A stretch of 64,000 nucleotides of DNA from Metallibacterium scheffleri (GTDB lineage: Bacteria; Pseudomonadota; Gammaproteobacteria; Xanthomonadales; Rhodanobacteraceae). The DNA is taken from NCBI RefSeq assembly GCF_002077135.1, contig NZ_LDOS01000002.1, positions 1,637,865 through 1,701,864 of the forward strand. Reading direction: 5' to 3'. Shown in pieces: positions 46,257-55,070 of the stretch. Each line of letters opens with the position of its first letter. Positions within the stretch are counted from its first letter, which is position 1. The translations under genes were made by a program, and so were the position numbers. The notes under the pieces were generated by a model. The model did no database searches and was not told the origin of the DNA. It saw only the letters and a program-made list of their open reading frames with translations.

Positions 46257-46331
46257 GGGCGGTTAGCTCAGCGGTAGAGCACTTCCTTGACATGGAAGGG
46301 GTCACAGGTTCGATCCCTGTACCGCCCACCA
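46257..46331 (+). tRNA. tRNA-Val(GAC)
   Basis: 75 nt with encoded CCA. The acceptor GGGCGGT pairs with ACCGCCC. Anticodon stem CTTCC/GGAAG encloses TTGACAT, giving anticodon GAC. T-arm AGGTTCGATCCCT is standard. Confidence 0.95.
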
Positions 46332-46364
46332 ATAAATCAATGAGTTATGTAACTTTCTGTCCAG

Positions 46365-46392
46365 GGCCCGGCTTCAATACCGGGCCTTTTTT
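46365..46392 (+). terminator. Intrinsic terminator after tRNA-Val
   Basis: GGCCCGG (46365-46371) and CCGGGCC (46380-46386) form a 7-bp stem with an 8-nt loop, followed by six T residues. A textbook rho-independent terminator. Confidence 0.88.
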
Positions 46393-46531
46393 CATGTCGC
46401 GGTCGATACCTAGTCGACACGTCGCCGCCAGATCGCCCACCTACACCTGCAACGAGACTCGGGCAACCGGAACCAGGTAAGGGACGCCGCAACGGTCATC
46501 GTGCCAGGCGCGGCGCAGAACCCCCGTCACG

Positions 46532-46547
46532 TATAGTCGGCCACATG
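46532..46547 (+). promoter_or_regulatory. -10 TATAGT placed for a leaderless transcript
   Basis: TATAGT (46532-46537) ends seven bases before the ATG at 46545. No ribosome site is present between them. Confidence 0.45.
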
Positions 46548-46853
46548 AATGATTATTCCCGGCAGATCTTGCGGCTCAGATTCTGGACGCGCACTGCAAC
46601 GTTCGCGTTGATCTTCACCCTGCCGGCAACCTTCCTCGCCGGCTTCATCACTTACGGCACGACGCTGGAGCACGTCGTGCCTTCCAGCATCTTCATCGTG
46701 CTGGGCGGCGCGCTCGTCGTCGCATACATCCGCATCAGGACTTTCCCCTGCCCGCGCTGCGGCCACCACTTCGGCGTCAAACATCCATTGGGCGCCAATA
46801 TCCGCGGCCGCAAATGCGCGTACTGTGGCCTGGAAGCCTATCCAGAGCTCTGA
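46545..46853 (+). CDS. Small membrane protein with zinc ribbon
   Basis: 102 residues. Two hydrophobic helices (about 18-38 ATFALIFTLPATFLAGFITY and 45-63 SSIFIVLGGALVVAYIRI) are followed by a cytoplasmic Cys4 motif, PCPRCGHHFG and KCAYCGLEAYP. No specific family recognised. It stands alone between the tRNA terminator and the convergent cytochrome gene. Confidence 0.7.
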   Translation: MNDYSRQILRLRFWTRTATFALIFTLPATFLAGFITYGTTLEHVVPSSIFIVLGGALVVAYIRIRTFPCPRCGHHFGVKHPLGANIRGRKCAYCGLEAYPEL

Positions 46854-47042
46854 TCAGGACAACCAAGCGGAGCGGGCGCTGGGCTCGCCACAGGATGTTC
46901 ATCGGGCGCAGCCAAAACGCCGCGTCGGTCGCCGCAAGCCACAAGCCACAAGCCAGCCTGACCTTTGCCGGTCAATCGTGCCCGTGTCGTATGCGCTGCG
47001 ACCGGGTTATGCGGCGGCACGGGGCTTCCCGCTGCGCCACCA

Positions 47043-47606
47043 TCAGCCTGGCCGCATCCTTTTCAGGAGGCCGTCCTTGAGGATGTAGTGGTGTATCAAC
47101 GCCATGGCGGCATGCAGACTGGCGAGCACGATGATGGTCCATGCCACCGTGTCATGAAGACTGCCGATGGTGTGATCCAGGGCGGCCTGCCTGACCGTCG
47201 CGAATTGCAGCGAAAAAAGTCCGAAGAACTGGAAGGCTTCGGCCTGCGCCCAGCGCAACACGAAGCCCAGCACGATTTGCACGACCAGCAGCAGATAGAG
47301 CGCGTAGTCCATCGCCTTCGCGGCCCATCCCTGCACACCGCTGGCCGCTGCGGGCAAGCGCCTGCCGCGCGTGGCGCGCCACGCCAGGCGCGCCACGATC
47401 ACCAGGGCCAGCACAATGCCCAGCGAGATATGCAGCGACTGGAATTGCTTTCTGAGCGGCGTGCCACGCGGAAGCAAGCCCCAGGTTTCCGCCAGTGCGA
47501 ACAACACGATGACGAGCACGACCGTCAGCCAGTGCAGGGCGATCGTGGTTGAATCGTAGCGAACCGGCATGCCCGGTTCGATGCCGGATTTCGTGTTGCT
47601 GGCCAT
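47043..47606 (-). CDS. Cytochrome b561 family protein
   Basis: 187 residues, four membrane helices. Heme-ligand His residues are seen in STTIALHWLTVVLVIVL, FQSLHISLGIVLAL, TIGSLHDTVAWTIIVLASLH and ALIHHYILKDGLLKRM. The protein fits diheme b561 (CybB/YceJ type) that passes electrons at the inner membrane. No YceI-like partner is adjacent. A second start (MPVRYDSTT) 12 codons in is possible. Confidence 0.88.
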   Translation of the reverse strand: MASNTKSGIEPGMPVRYDSTTIALHWLTVVLVIVLFALAETWGLLPRGTPLRKQFQSLHISLGIVLALVIVARLAWRATRGRRLPAAASGVQGWAAKAMDYALYLLLVVQIVLGFVLRWAQAEAFQFFGLFSLQFATVRQAALDHTIGSLHDTVAWTIIVLASLHAAMALIHHYILKDGLLKRMRPG

Positions 47607-47640
47607 GGTTCAATCCTCGGCTGCGTGATCTGCAGCGGTG

Positions 47641-47757
47641 CACTTCCAGAAAATGCTTCCGATCCGCGTCATCTTCATAGATCGCCTCACGGCGATCACC
47701 ACGCGCCGTCACGTGGCAGAGCGCACCACCGAATTCGAGGCGAACGGGGCGAACCAT
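47641..47757 (-). pseudogene. Truncated REP-associated (Y1-type) transposase, N-terminal 39 codons
   Basis: Reads MVRPVRLEFGGALCHVTARG followed by DRREAIYEDDADRKHFLEV, the N-terminus of IS200-like/RAYT transposases. Homology then stops and the frame enters the upstream part of the b561 gene. The HUH and Tyr motifs are missing. Confidence 0.75.
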
Positions 47758-47907
47758 CCTGCGGATCGTACGCCGAGGAATGCTGCGAAGCTAAACCTGA
47801 CACCGTGCTTTCGGTTCCCGAGCGCCTGTGTCGGGGACGGGAGTCGCTGCACGACAGCGAAGCTGGTCATCCAGCGCCTGTAATTGAGTGAAGTGCCGAG
47901 TCACTGG

Positions 47908-47927
47908 ATTCCCGCCTTCGCGGGAAT
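47908..47927. repeat. REP-like palindrome ATTCCCGC-CTTC-GCGGGAAT
   Basis: Perfect 8-bp stem with a 4-nt loop, 27 bp beyond the stop of the S9 peptidase gene. The sequence type is widespread in proteobacterial genomes. It could also help end the peptidase transcript. Confidence 0.7.
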
Positions 47928-47953
47928 GACGAGCCCCGGCTATTCGAGACCTC

Positions 47954-50302
47954 CTACTGGGTAAGGCTCTTGGGCATGCCGTCGAACTCGTGCGGCGGCG
48001 TGTTGCCCGCCAGGTAACGGACGAAGAAGTCCCACATGCGGCGCGTGATGTACGGCGTGTAGGGACCGTAGTGGTGGCGCTCGTTGGGCACGATGAGCAT
48101 GTCGAAGTTCTTGTTGGCCTTCATCAGCGCGCTGACCAGCAGGTAGGTGTTGCTGATCGGCACGTTGTCGTCGATCGAGCCCTGCACCAGCATCAGGTGG
48201 CCCTTGAGGTTCTTCGCCAGCAGTTCGCTGGCCTGGTTGTCGTAGTTGCTGGTGCCGTTCTTGTGCTTCACCAGCAGGCCTTCCCACTTCTCGCCCCAGG
48301 CGTAGTAGTAGTCGCGGTTGTCGTAGTTGCCGCTTTCCGCCCAGCCCACCTTGAAGAAGTCGGGGTCATGCAGCATGGCGGACACGGTGGCGTTGCCGCC
48401 GCCGGAGTGGCCCCAGATGCCCACGCGATCCAGGTCCATCCACGGATAACGCGCCGCCAGTTGCTTGATGCCGGCGATCTGGTCGGGGATGGTGTCGTCG
48501 CCCATGTCGCCGTACCAGGCGCGCTGGAAACTGGCCGAGCGGTAGGGCGTGCCCATGCCATCCAGCGTCACCACGATGAAACCGAGCTCGGCCAGCGCCT
48601 GGTTGCTGCCGCGCTCGGAGCGGAAGCTGAAGGTGGCGATGGAGCCGATCTGCGGGCCGGGATAGACGAAATCGACGATCGGGTATTTCTTGTGCGGGTC
48701 GAAGTTGGTGGGCTTGTACAACAGCCCGTACAGCGTGGTCGTGCCGTTGCGCGCCTTGACGGTGAAGGGCACCGGCGGCACCCAGCCCGTGGCGACCAGC
48801 CGGGCAATGTCGGTCCTGGCCACGGTGGCGAGGATGCGCCCGTCATCCGCCGCGCGCAGCACGGTCACCGGCGGCGTGGTCGGCGTCGAATACGAATCGA
48901 CGAAGTAGCGCCCATCCGGCGCCATGGTGATGCGGTGGTCGGCGTCTTCGGGAGTCAGCAGCGTGGTCTTGCCGGTGTCGATATTCACCTTGAACAACTG
49001 CCGGTAGTACGGATTCATGCCCGGCGTGCGGCCCACGCCCACGTACCACAGCGTGCGGGTCTTGCGGTCGAGGTGCAGCACCTGGATCACATCGCCGTGC
49101 CCGGTGGTGATCGGGTGCAGCATCTTCCCGGTCTTCAGGCTGTACAGGTACAGGTTCATCCAGTTGTTCTGCTCGGTCGGCCAGATCGCCTCACCGGATG
49201 CGGGCAGGTACTGCCAGTCGGGGCGGCCGTACCAGCCTTGGTAGAAGTCCTTGGCGGTGTACTCGAACACCGTGCGCACGTCGCCGGTTGCGGCATCGGC
49301 GATGCGGAACCACTCTTGGCGACGGTCGCGCGAAGTCGAAACCAATGCGAAGGTCTTGCTGTCGGGCGCCCACTGCACGTCGTTCCACGAACCGAGCTGC
49401 TGCTCGGGCGCCATCTGCAGCGGCGTGACCTTGCGCGTGGCCACGTCGATCACCACCGGCCGCACCATGAACACGTGCTTGTCGCCAGGCAGCGGATACG
49501 GCCACGACTCCAGCTTCGGGTGGCCCACGCGCGTCACCAGGGCATACATGTCCTTGACCTTGCGCAGGTCGAGGCGGAACGCGACCAGGCTCCGTGAATC
49601 CGGCGCCCAGCGCACCACCGCGCCGTTGCTGGTCATCGGCCCGAAAGACTCGGTCGCATAGCCATCGTTGGCGACGCCATCGCTGGTGAGTTGCGTCACC
49701 TTGCCGGTGGCTTCGTCGCGCAGCCACAGGTTCCAGTCGCGCGCGAACACCAGCCATTTGCCGTCGGACGAGCGTTCCGCGTGCCCATCCACGCCCTTCA
49801 AACCGGTTTTCTCCTGCGTGCAGCGGCCCGCGCCGGACAGGTCGCAGCGGTAGTGCTTGCCTGCGATGGCGACAGCGAGTCGTCCATCGGGCAGCCGCCT
49901 GAAATCGAAGGCGTGCGGCCAGTGCTTCGCGTCCAGCGGCTTGCCCGCGGGCTTGCCCAGTGCGGCGGCCAGCTTCGATTCGTCGAACGCGGGCAAGCGC
50001 TGGTCGGTGCGAGCGTCCATTTCGAAAAAGCGGTCGCCGCTGGCGTCGTGGTCGCGATACCAGAAGTGCGTGGCGTCCAGCCAGTGCACGCGTTGCACTT
50101 CGTGGTCGACCAGCGGGTCATAGTTGCGGCCGACCAGCGGATCGGTACTGCGCAGCAGGAATTTCGCCGCGCGGGCGTAGTCGGCGTCGGTCAGTTGCCG
50201 CGCATAGTCGGGTCGCGGCAGCGCGCCCAGCAGCAGGGCCAGCCCGAGGAGGGCGAAGAATCGGGCAGCATGGATGCGTCGTGCCGCGTGCGTGAGGTTC
50301 AT
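47954..50302 (-). CDS. Exported S9 family peptidase (dipeptidyl peptidase IV-like)
   Basis: 782 residues. Signal peptide at the N-terminus (FFALLGLALLLGALPRPDYA), then a beta-propeller DPP IV N-domain and a C-terminal alpha/beta hydrolase. Catalytic Ser in VGIWGHSGGGNATVSA near 630, Asp in QGSIDDNVPISNT near 707, His in PNERHHYGPYTP near 741. It should remove dipeptides after proline in the periplasm. The start at 50302 is preferred because it gives the signal peptide; the frame stays open to 50512. Confidence 0.92.
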   Translation of the reverse strand: MNLTHAARRIHAARFFALLGLALLLGALPRPDYARQLTDADYARAAKFLLRSTDPLVGRNYDPLVDHEVQRVHWLDATHFWYRDHDASGDRFFEMDARTDQRLPAFDESKLAAALGKPAGKPLDAKHWPHAFDFRRLPDGRLAVAIAGKHYRCDLSGAGRCTQEKTGLKGVDGHAERSSDGKWLVFARDWNLWLRDEATGKVTQLTSDGVANDGYATESFGPMTSNGAVVRWAPDSRSLVAFRLDLRKVKDMYALVTRVGHPKLESWPYPLPGDKHVFMVRPVVIDVATRKVTPLQMAPEQQLGSWNDVQWAPDSKTFALVSTSRDRRQEWFRIADAATGDVRTVFEYTAKDFYQGWYGRPDWQYLPASGEAIWPTEQNNWMNLYLYSLKTGKMLHPITTGHGDVIQVLHLDRKTRTLWYVGVGRTPGMNPYYRQLFKVNIDTGKTTLLTPEDADHRITMAPDGRYFVDSYSTPTTPPVTVLRAADDGRILATVARTDIARLVATGWVPPVPFTVKARNGTTTLYGLLYKPTNFDPHKKYPIVDFVYPGPQIGSIATFSFRSERGSNQALAELGFIVVTLDGMGTPYRSASFQRAWYGDMGDDTIPDQIAGIKQLAARYPWMDLDRVGIWGHSGGGNATVSAMLHDPDFFKVGWAESGNYDNRDYYYAWGEKWEGLLVKHKNGTSNYDNQASELLAKNLKGHLMLVQGSIDDNVPISNTYLLVSALMKANKNFDMLIVPNERHHYGPYTPYITRRMWDFFVRYLAGNTPPHEFDGMPKSLTQ

Positions 50303-50599
50303 GGGCCTGGTCTGCTGTGGCTGCGAGGATGAATGGCAGACAACGCGCCACGGCGGCAGTTCCTGCGCTGCGTCGGAAATCACGCCCGGCTTACGGCATC
50401 GACCCGTGGCGGCGAACACGCCGAAGACGTGCGGGCCGAGCCTGGGCAGGTACCGGCGGCATGGAACGAATGCGCCACGAACGGGGTCCGAGTCAATGCG
50501 TTGTCGCGGCACGCGGCGTGGCGCGCATGCGCCGCGGCGACGAAATCAACCAGGTCGCGTCGTGGCCCAGACCCGACATGTCCCCAACCGGAGAGACCC

Positions 50600-51871
50600 A
50601 TGGCCAACCGCCGCCGCGCACCGATCTGGCTGATGGGCATGACGATGCTTCCGTTCGGGATGCTCGGCGGCCTGATCATCGTCACCATCCCGCAGCTGCT
50701 GGCCGCCCGGCATGTGCCCGAGGACCGCATCGCCATGCTGACCGCGCTGGCGATATCGCCGATCTTCTGGATTTTCCTGATCTGCCCGCTGCTCGACGTG
50801 CGCTACACCCGGCGCACCTATGCCGCGGCCGGTGCCGTGATCGCCGCGGTGCTGACGCCGCTGGCCTTGCTGAACCTGTCCAACTTCACGCTACTGAGCA
50901 GTGTATTGCTGCTGGCGATGGCGGCAAGCGCGATCATGCAGAACGCGCTCGGTGGCTGGTTTTCGACCGTGATCTCGCGTGCGGACGAGGGCCGGCTCAG
51001 CGCGTGGTACATGATCGGCAACATCGGCGGCGGCGGGCTGACCGTCATGGCCGCGATCACCATGATCCGGCACCTGTCGCTGCCGGTGGCCGCGGTCGTG
51101 CTGGGCGCGGTGCAACTGCTGCCGCTGGCGATCTATCCCTTCATTCCGGCCACGCCGCCCGACGCCGGCCTGGCGCGCGACAGCTTCGGGCGGTTTTTCG
51201 TCGAAGTGGGGCGCCTGTTCAAGCGCCGCGAAGTGTTGGTCGCGCTGGCCATGTTCCTGCTGCCGTCGGCGTCCTTCACGCTGACCAACGTGCTGGGCGG
51301 GCTGGGCGACAACTTCCATGCCTCGATGCAGGTCGTGAGCGTCGCCGGTGGCATCGGCATGATCGCGGCGGGCATCGTCGGCTGCCTCGCCCTGCCCGTG
51401 CTGGCCAAACGCCTGTCGCTGCGCCCGCTGTACCTCACCATCGGCATCGTCGGCGGCCTGTTCACGCTGAGCCTGCTGCTGCTGCCGCACACACCCGCCG
51501 TGTTCGTGCTGGCGCTGCTGGGCGAAAACGTGTTCCAGTCGCTGGCGCTCACCGGCAGCACCGCGATCACCTTCGAAACCATCGGCTCCGACAACCCGCT
51601 GGCGGCGACCACATTCAGCCTGCTCACCGCCGCCGCGGCGTTCCCCATCGACTACATGGTGGCCGTGGATGGCCACGCCTATGCAGGTTACGGGCTGACA
51701 GGCGCCTTTGTCGCCGACGCCGGCCTGGGCATCGCCTCGTGCCTGCTGCTGGCGCTGATGTTGTCGCTGCTGCGACGGGCGGCAAAGAAACCCCAAGGCC
51801 AGGGCGTCATTTCTGTCACGCCCGCGCTGGATTTCCCGACCGACACTGGCCCTGCACGGCAGCACGCTTGA
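50600..51871 (+). CDS. MFS transporter (AmpG/PAT-like)
   Basis: 423 residues with about 12 membrane helices. Starts [20 protein letters not shown] with CCGGAGAG upstream. Segments such as [20 protein letters not shown] and [20 protein letters not shown] resemble the peptide/muropeptide-transporter branch of MFS that includes AmpG. The substrate cannot be read. The frame extends upstream to 50333 across the promoter of the divergent peptidase and is not used. Confidence 0.78.
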   Translation: MANRRRAPIWLMGMTMLPFGMLGGLIIVTIPQLLAARHVPEDRIAMLTALAISPIFWIFLICPLLDVRYTRRTYAAAGAVIAAVLTPLALLNLSNFTLLSSVLLLAMAASAIMQNALGGWFSTVISRADEGRLSAWYMIGNIGGGGLTVMAAITMIRHLSLPVAAVVLGAVQLLPLAIYPFIPATPPDAGLARDSFGRFFVEVGRLFKRREVLVALAMFLLPSASFTLTNVLGGLGDNFHASMQVVSVAGGIGMIAAGIVGCLALPVLAKRLSLRPLYLTIGIVGGLFTLSLLLLPHTPAVFVLALLGENVFQSLALTGSTAITFETIGSDNPLAATTFSLLTAAAAFPIDYMVAVDGHAYAGYGLTGAFVADAGLGIASCLLLALMLSLLRRAAKKPQGQGVISVTPALDFPTDTGPARQHA

Positions 51872-51893
51872 ACACCGCCATGTCCTGACGCCA

Positions 51894-51920
51894 CCTGTGA
51901 GGGGCTCTGGCCCGGTTGCG
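51894..51920 (+). repeat. GGGTCAGAG-family repeat, degenerate
   Basis: CCTGTGAGGGGCTCTGGCCC then GGTTGCG, close to the copy at 53735 but with changes. Lies between the MFS gene and the ArsR operator. Confidence 0.65.
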
Positions 51921-51999
51921 AGGTTGCGGCGGTGGAGGAGCTACGTGCGATTTGCGCCCGTGGGGTCATCTGCTTGCACATCCCCTATGTGTGATTTAC

Positions 52000-52019
52000 A
52001 GTGAACCATATGGTTCACT
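52000..52019. promoter_or_regulatory. Perfect 20-bp palindromic operator over the ArsR start codon
   Basis: AGTGAACCATATGGTTCACT. It covers both possible starts (GTG 52001, ATG 52010) of the downstream regulator. An ArsR dimer bound here would block its own expression. Confidence 0.7.
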
Positions 52020-52372
52020 GTCAAGCCCGCCTCGACACAACGTTCGCCGCGCTCTCCGATGTCACCCGACGCGGTGTGCTGGAGCAGCTCGGAGGTTCAG
52101 ACGCCTCAATCACCGACCTTGCCCAAAGGTTTCACATGACCCTCACGGGCATGAAGAAGCACGTCAGCATCCTGGAGCAGGCGGGGCTCGTGACCACGGA
52201 GAAGGTCGGGCGCGTACGAACCTGCAAGCTCGGACAGCGCCGGCTGGAAGAAGAGGCCGCCTGGATCGAGCAACACCGCCAACTGTGGAGCGCACGCTTC
52301 GATGTGCTGGATGAGCTTGTCGAACACTTGAAACACAAGGAGAAGGCAGATGCCCAACGAAAAAGAAGGTAG
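52010..52372 (+). CDS. ArsR-family transcriptional regulator
   Basis: 120 residues from the ATG at 52010 (123 from a GTG at 52001). Winged helix: TTFAALSDVTRRGVLEQLGG, ASITDLAQRFHMTLTGMKKH as the HTH, then LEQAGLVTTEKVGRVRTCKL as the wing. The metal-site Cys pair of classical ArsR is absent. This subfamily is often paired with an SRPBCC gene, as here (23-nt overlap), and the pair is probably autoregulated from the palindrome at the start codon. Confidence 0.88.
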   Translation: MVHCQARLDTTFAALSDVTRRGVLEQLGGSDASITDLAQRFHMTLTGMKKHVSILEQAGLVTTEKVGRVRTCKLGQRRLEEEAAWIEQHRQLWSARFDVLDELVEHLKHKEKADAQRKRR

Positions 52373-52850
52373 TTCCGCCGTCATGAACCGCACCGTCGTG
52401 GAACGCAAGTCCGACCGCGAACTCGTCGTGAAGCGAACGTTCGATGCCCCGGTGCACATCGTCTTCGAAGCGTGGAGCAAACCCGAATTGTTCAAGCAGT
52501 GGTGGGTTCCGAAGTCCGTTGGCATGTCGCTGGTCTCGTGCGACATGGATATTCGCACCGGGGGCGCGTATCGCCTCGTGTTCAGCCATCCGGCCTTCGA
52601 TCAACCGATGGCGTTCTTCGGCACGTACCGCGAAGTGACACCGAACCAGCGCATCGTCTGGATGAATGAGGAAAGCGACGAAGGGGCCGTGACCACGGTG
52701 ACGTTCGAAGAAAATGACGGCAAGACGCTGGTCACCTTCCACGAACTCTATCCCACCACGGCGGCCCTCGAGGACGCGCTCGCCGGTTCGGCGGAAGGCC
52801 TGCCCGAACAGTTCGCGCAGCTGGATGAGTTGCTCGCAGGCAGATCGTAG
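52350..52850 (+). CDS. SRPBCC/AHSA1-domain protein
   Basis: 166 residues. AHSA1-like ligand-binding fold: RELVVKRTFDAPVHIVFEAW, KPELFKQWWVPKSVGMSLVS, TGGAYRLVFSH, and the C-terminal GLPEQFAQLDELLAG. Probably binds a small hydrophobic ligand; the function is not known. AAGGAG precedes the ATG. Cotranscribed with the ArsR gene. Confidence 0.88.
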   Translation: MPNEKEGSSAVMNRTVVERKSDRELVVKRTFDAPVHIVFEAWSKPELFKQWWVPKSVGMSLVSCDMDIRTGGAYRLVFSHPAFDQPMAFFGTYREVTPNQRIVWMNEESDEGAVTTVTFEENDGKTLVTFHELYPTTAALEDALAGSAEGLPEQFAQLDELLAGRS

Positions 52851-52889
52851 CCACACCGCGGCGGCCGCAGTATCGGTGAAGCACACGAT

Positions 52890-52942
52890 CACATCAAAGC
52901 GGGTCAGAGCCACTTCACATCAAAGCGGGTCAGAGCCACTTC
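52890..52942 (+). repeat. Tandem GGGTCAGAG-family repeats, 3' flank of the RAYT
   Basis: Two direct copies of a unit with core AAAGCGGGTCAGAGCCACTT, separated by CAC ATC. The first unit matches 30824-30844. Confidence 0.8.
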
Positions 52943-53639
52943 ACGCAGCACCCGACTCCCGCCGTGGCCGGTGTGCGGCGCGCACACTGGCGCAGCGGCC
53001 GATAACGGCTTCGATCTCGCGCTGGAAGCGCGGTGTGCCAAGCGCGCGCTGTTGCTGCACATAGGCGCGAATCTCCGTCAGCCGGTCGGCGTCCAGCGCA
53101 TCCTTGAACAGCGCCCGATAAGCCGCGCAACGCTGCTCCGCATCGGCGGCGAGGCGCAGGTACTCATCATGCGGGATCACCACGGCATCGGCGACGGCAC
53201 AGGCATTGGCGCGATAACTCGACCAGGCGTAGTCCAGCGGGTCGGCCACCATGCCCGCCCGCACCGGATTCAGCTCGATATAGCGGTAACACGTCAGCAG
53301 ATAGCGCTCGCCATCCACCAGACAGGACTTGTAGCGACCTTCCCACAGCGTCCCCGTGCGCCGGTAGCGCCCGTTGATGTAGCCCACATACTGCCGACCC
53401 AGCCACTGCATCATCCGCGACACCGCCCCGGCCGACGACGGCGTGACCAGCAGATGCACGTGATTGGTCATCAGCACATACGCATGCACGGCACAGTCGT
53501 AGCGCATTGCTGACTCGCGCAGTCCGGCGAGGTAGCGGCGGTAGTCGTCGGCCGTGAAGAAGCAGGGCTGGCGATCATTCCCCCGCTGCACCACGTGCTG
53601 TGGCACAGCGGCGAGATCGGGTCTCGGCTGACGCGGCAT
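52941..53639 (-). CDS. REP-associated tyrosine transposase (RAYT)
   Basis: 232 residues. Single-strand HUH/Y1 transposase: VVQRGNDRQPCFFTADDYRR, the HxH motif YVLMTNHVHLLVTP near residues 56-60, and the Tyr region LGRQYVGYINGRYRRTGTLW near 82-95, followed by YRYIELNPVRAGMVADPLDY, characteristic of RAYTs. GGAG seven bases before the ATG supports 53639. Repeats of the GGGTCAGAG family flank it on both sides, so it is the likely source of that family. It appears intact. Confidence 0.9.
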   Translation of the reverse strand: MPRQPRPDLAAVPQHVVQRGNDRQPCFFTADDYRRYLAGLRESAMRYDCAVHAYVLMTNHVHLLVTPSSAGAVSRMMQWLGRQYVGYINGRYRRTGTLWEGRYKSCLVDGERYLLTCYRYIELNPVRAGMVADPLDYAWSSYRANACAVADAVVIPHDEYLRLAADAEQRCAAYRALFKDALDADRLTEIRAYVQQQRALGTPRFQREIEAVIGRCASVRAAHRPRRESGAA

Positions 53640-53734
53640 CCGCGGTCTCCTTCGGCACCGCTGCAGTCTGCCCATCCGATCACGTCGCGCCCATCAGCCA
53701 TCCCCCCTCATCACGTCAGCCGACGCATATCGCG

Positions 53735-53774
53735 CCTGTAAGGGGCTCTGACCCGGTTACGGACCCGGTTACGT
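53735..53774 (-). repeat. GGGTCAGAG-family repeat, 5' flank of the RAYT
   Basis: CCTGTAAGGGGCTCTGACCC then GGTTACGGACCCGGTTACG. Its first 20 bases equal 30851-30870. Confidence 0.8.
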
Positions 53775-53808
53775 AGCGCAATCGGCACGGCATGGGTGGG
53801 CCCCGTTC

Positions 53809-54996
53809 TCACTTATGGTGATCGGACCACCACTCCTGCGCGAGACGTTGCGCCTTGGCGACCTGCGCAGCTGGCATGATCTGCTCAAGTTTGATCACCA
53901 GCTTGCCTGCTTCCTCATCGCCGCCAGCGTGCGCGAGAATGAGCCATTTGGTGCTTAGCATGAAGTCTTGCGGGACGCCGCGGCCAGCGGCATACCGTGC
54001 TCCCAAGTTAGCCTGCGCCACGACCACGCCTTGCTCCGCCGCCTTGCCGTACCAGTAAGCCGCTTTGGTATCGTCCTGCGGGACGCCGTGGCCAGCACCG
54101 TACAAGTTTCCGAGATTGGTCTCGGCGATGTCATTTCCCTGTGCGGCGGCCTTGTTGTACCAGTCGAGTGCTTTGAGATAGCTCTGCGGAACGCCTCGGC
54201 CATACTCGTAGCTCACTCCGAGTAAGGCCTGCGCACCCGCTACTCCCTGCGCCGCAGCCGTTCGGAACCATTCGACCGCATGGGCGTCGTTTTGCGGGAC
54301 GCCCAAGCCTCCTCCGTACATCGTACCTAGGGCCAGCTGTGCGTCAGCATACCCCTCCGCGGCCGACTTACTAAGCCAGTTAAACGCTTTGGCGTAGTCC
54401 GACATAATGCCAGGTCTGCCTTGCAAGTAGGCCAATCCGATGTTGTATTGCGCTTGCGCGAGTCCCCGGGCCGCCGGCTTGCTATACCATTCGATCGCTT
54501 CGGCTTCGTCCTGCGGCACGCCTTTACCCTGGTCGTACATCACCCCGATGTTGTATTGCGCTTCCGCAAATCCCTGGGCCGCCGCTAAGTGATACCAATG
54601 AAGGGCCTTTGCATAATCCTGCGGGACGCCTTGGGCGTTAGAGTACATAAATCCAATTTCGAATTGCGCTCTTGCATTGCCCTGTTCGGCAAGGGGTCCC
54701 AATATCGCAACCGCCGTGGCGTAGTCGCCGCTCAACGCCGCTCGAACACCTTGTTGGACGTCGGCACTGGACTTGGATTGCTTTTGGGCCAGTTCCTCTG
54801 GCGGTTTGCTGCGTTGGGGAAGCGCTTCAATCCACTCTGTGGGTAGCGCAAAGTTGAGCTGCTGACCGTTAGCTGCGTAGTAGGAGGTAATGCCGATTAG
54901 ACGGCCTTCGCTGTCGAACAGCCCTCCACCGCTAGATCCGGGCGAGATAGGTGAGGTCATTTGAATGATGGTTCCACCGGGGACCTGACGAGTAAA
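53809..54996 (-). pseudogene. C-terminal part of a Sel1-repeat serine protease, cut by an IS
   Basis: Continues the gene whose start lies at 56514-56976. It carries the catalytic Ser in SPISPGSSGGGLFDSEGRLI, then seven Sel1 repeats (pattern AQYNIGVMYDQGKGVPQDEA, about 36 residues each). In one further repeat the glycine-turn is altered (GRPGIMSDYA). The frame is open from an in-sequence ATG at 55032 inside the insertion, but that start is fortuitous. Without the N-terminal part the catalytic His and Asp are missing, so the protein should be inactive as a protease. Confidence 0.85.
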
Positions 54997-55070
54997 AAGA
55001 GACTTCCCGCTTCCAACGGCCTCGAGGGCCATGATGGTTTTTACAACCGTCAGCAGAAGGGGAAGTCTCG

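Larger units (their letters stand above)
47607..47953. other. Gene-poor stretch with a transposase remnant and a REP hairpin
   Basis: Contains the 5' fragment of an IS200-like/RAYT transposase (47641-47757) and a REP-like palindrome (47908-47927). Nothing else is recognisable. Confidence 0.6.

Noticed and set aside
46854-47042. Possible IS66-like transposase tail (DNQAERAL-like) after the zinc-ribbon gene
   Set aside because: Only a few residues resemble the motif and no other element features are present. The segment also holds a three-copy AAGCCAC tandem, which is too short to call.
55032-55032. ATG at 55032 as a true start of a 407-residue Sel1 protein
   Set aside because: It lies inside the insertion sequence, has no ribosome site, and the rest of the protease is found beyond the IS.
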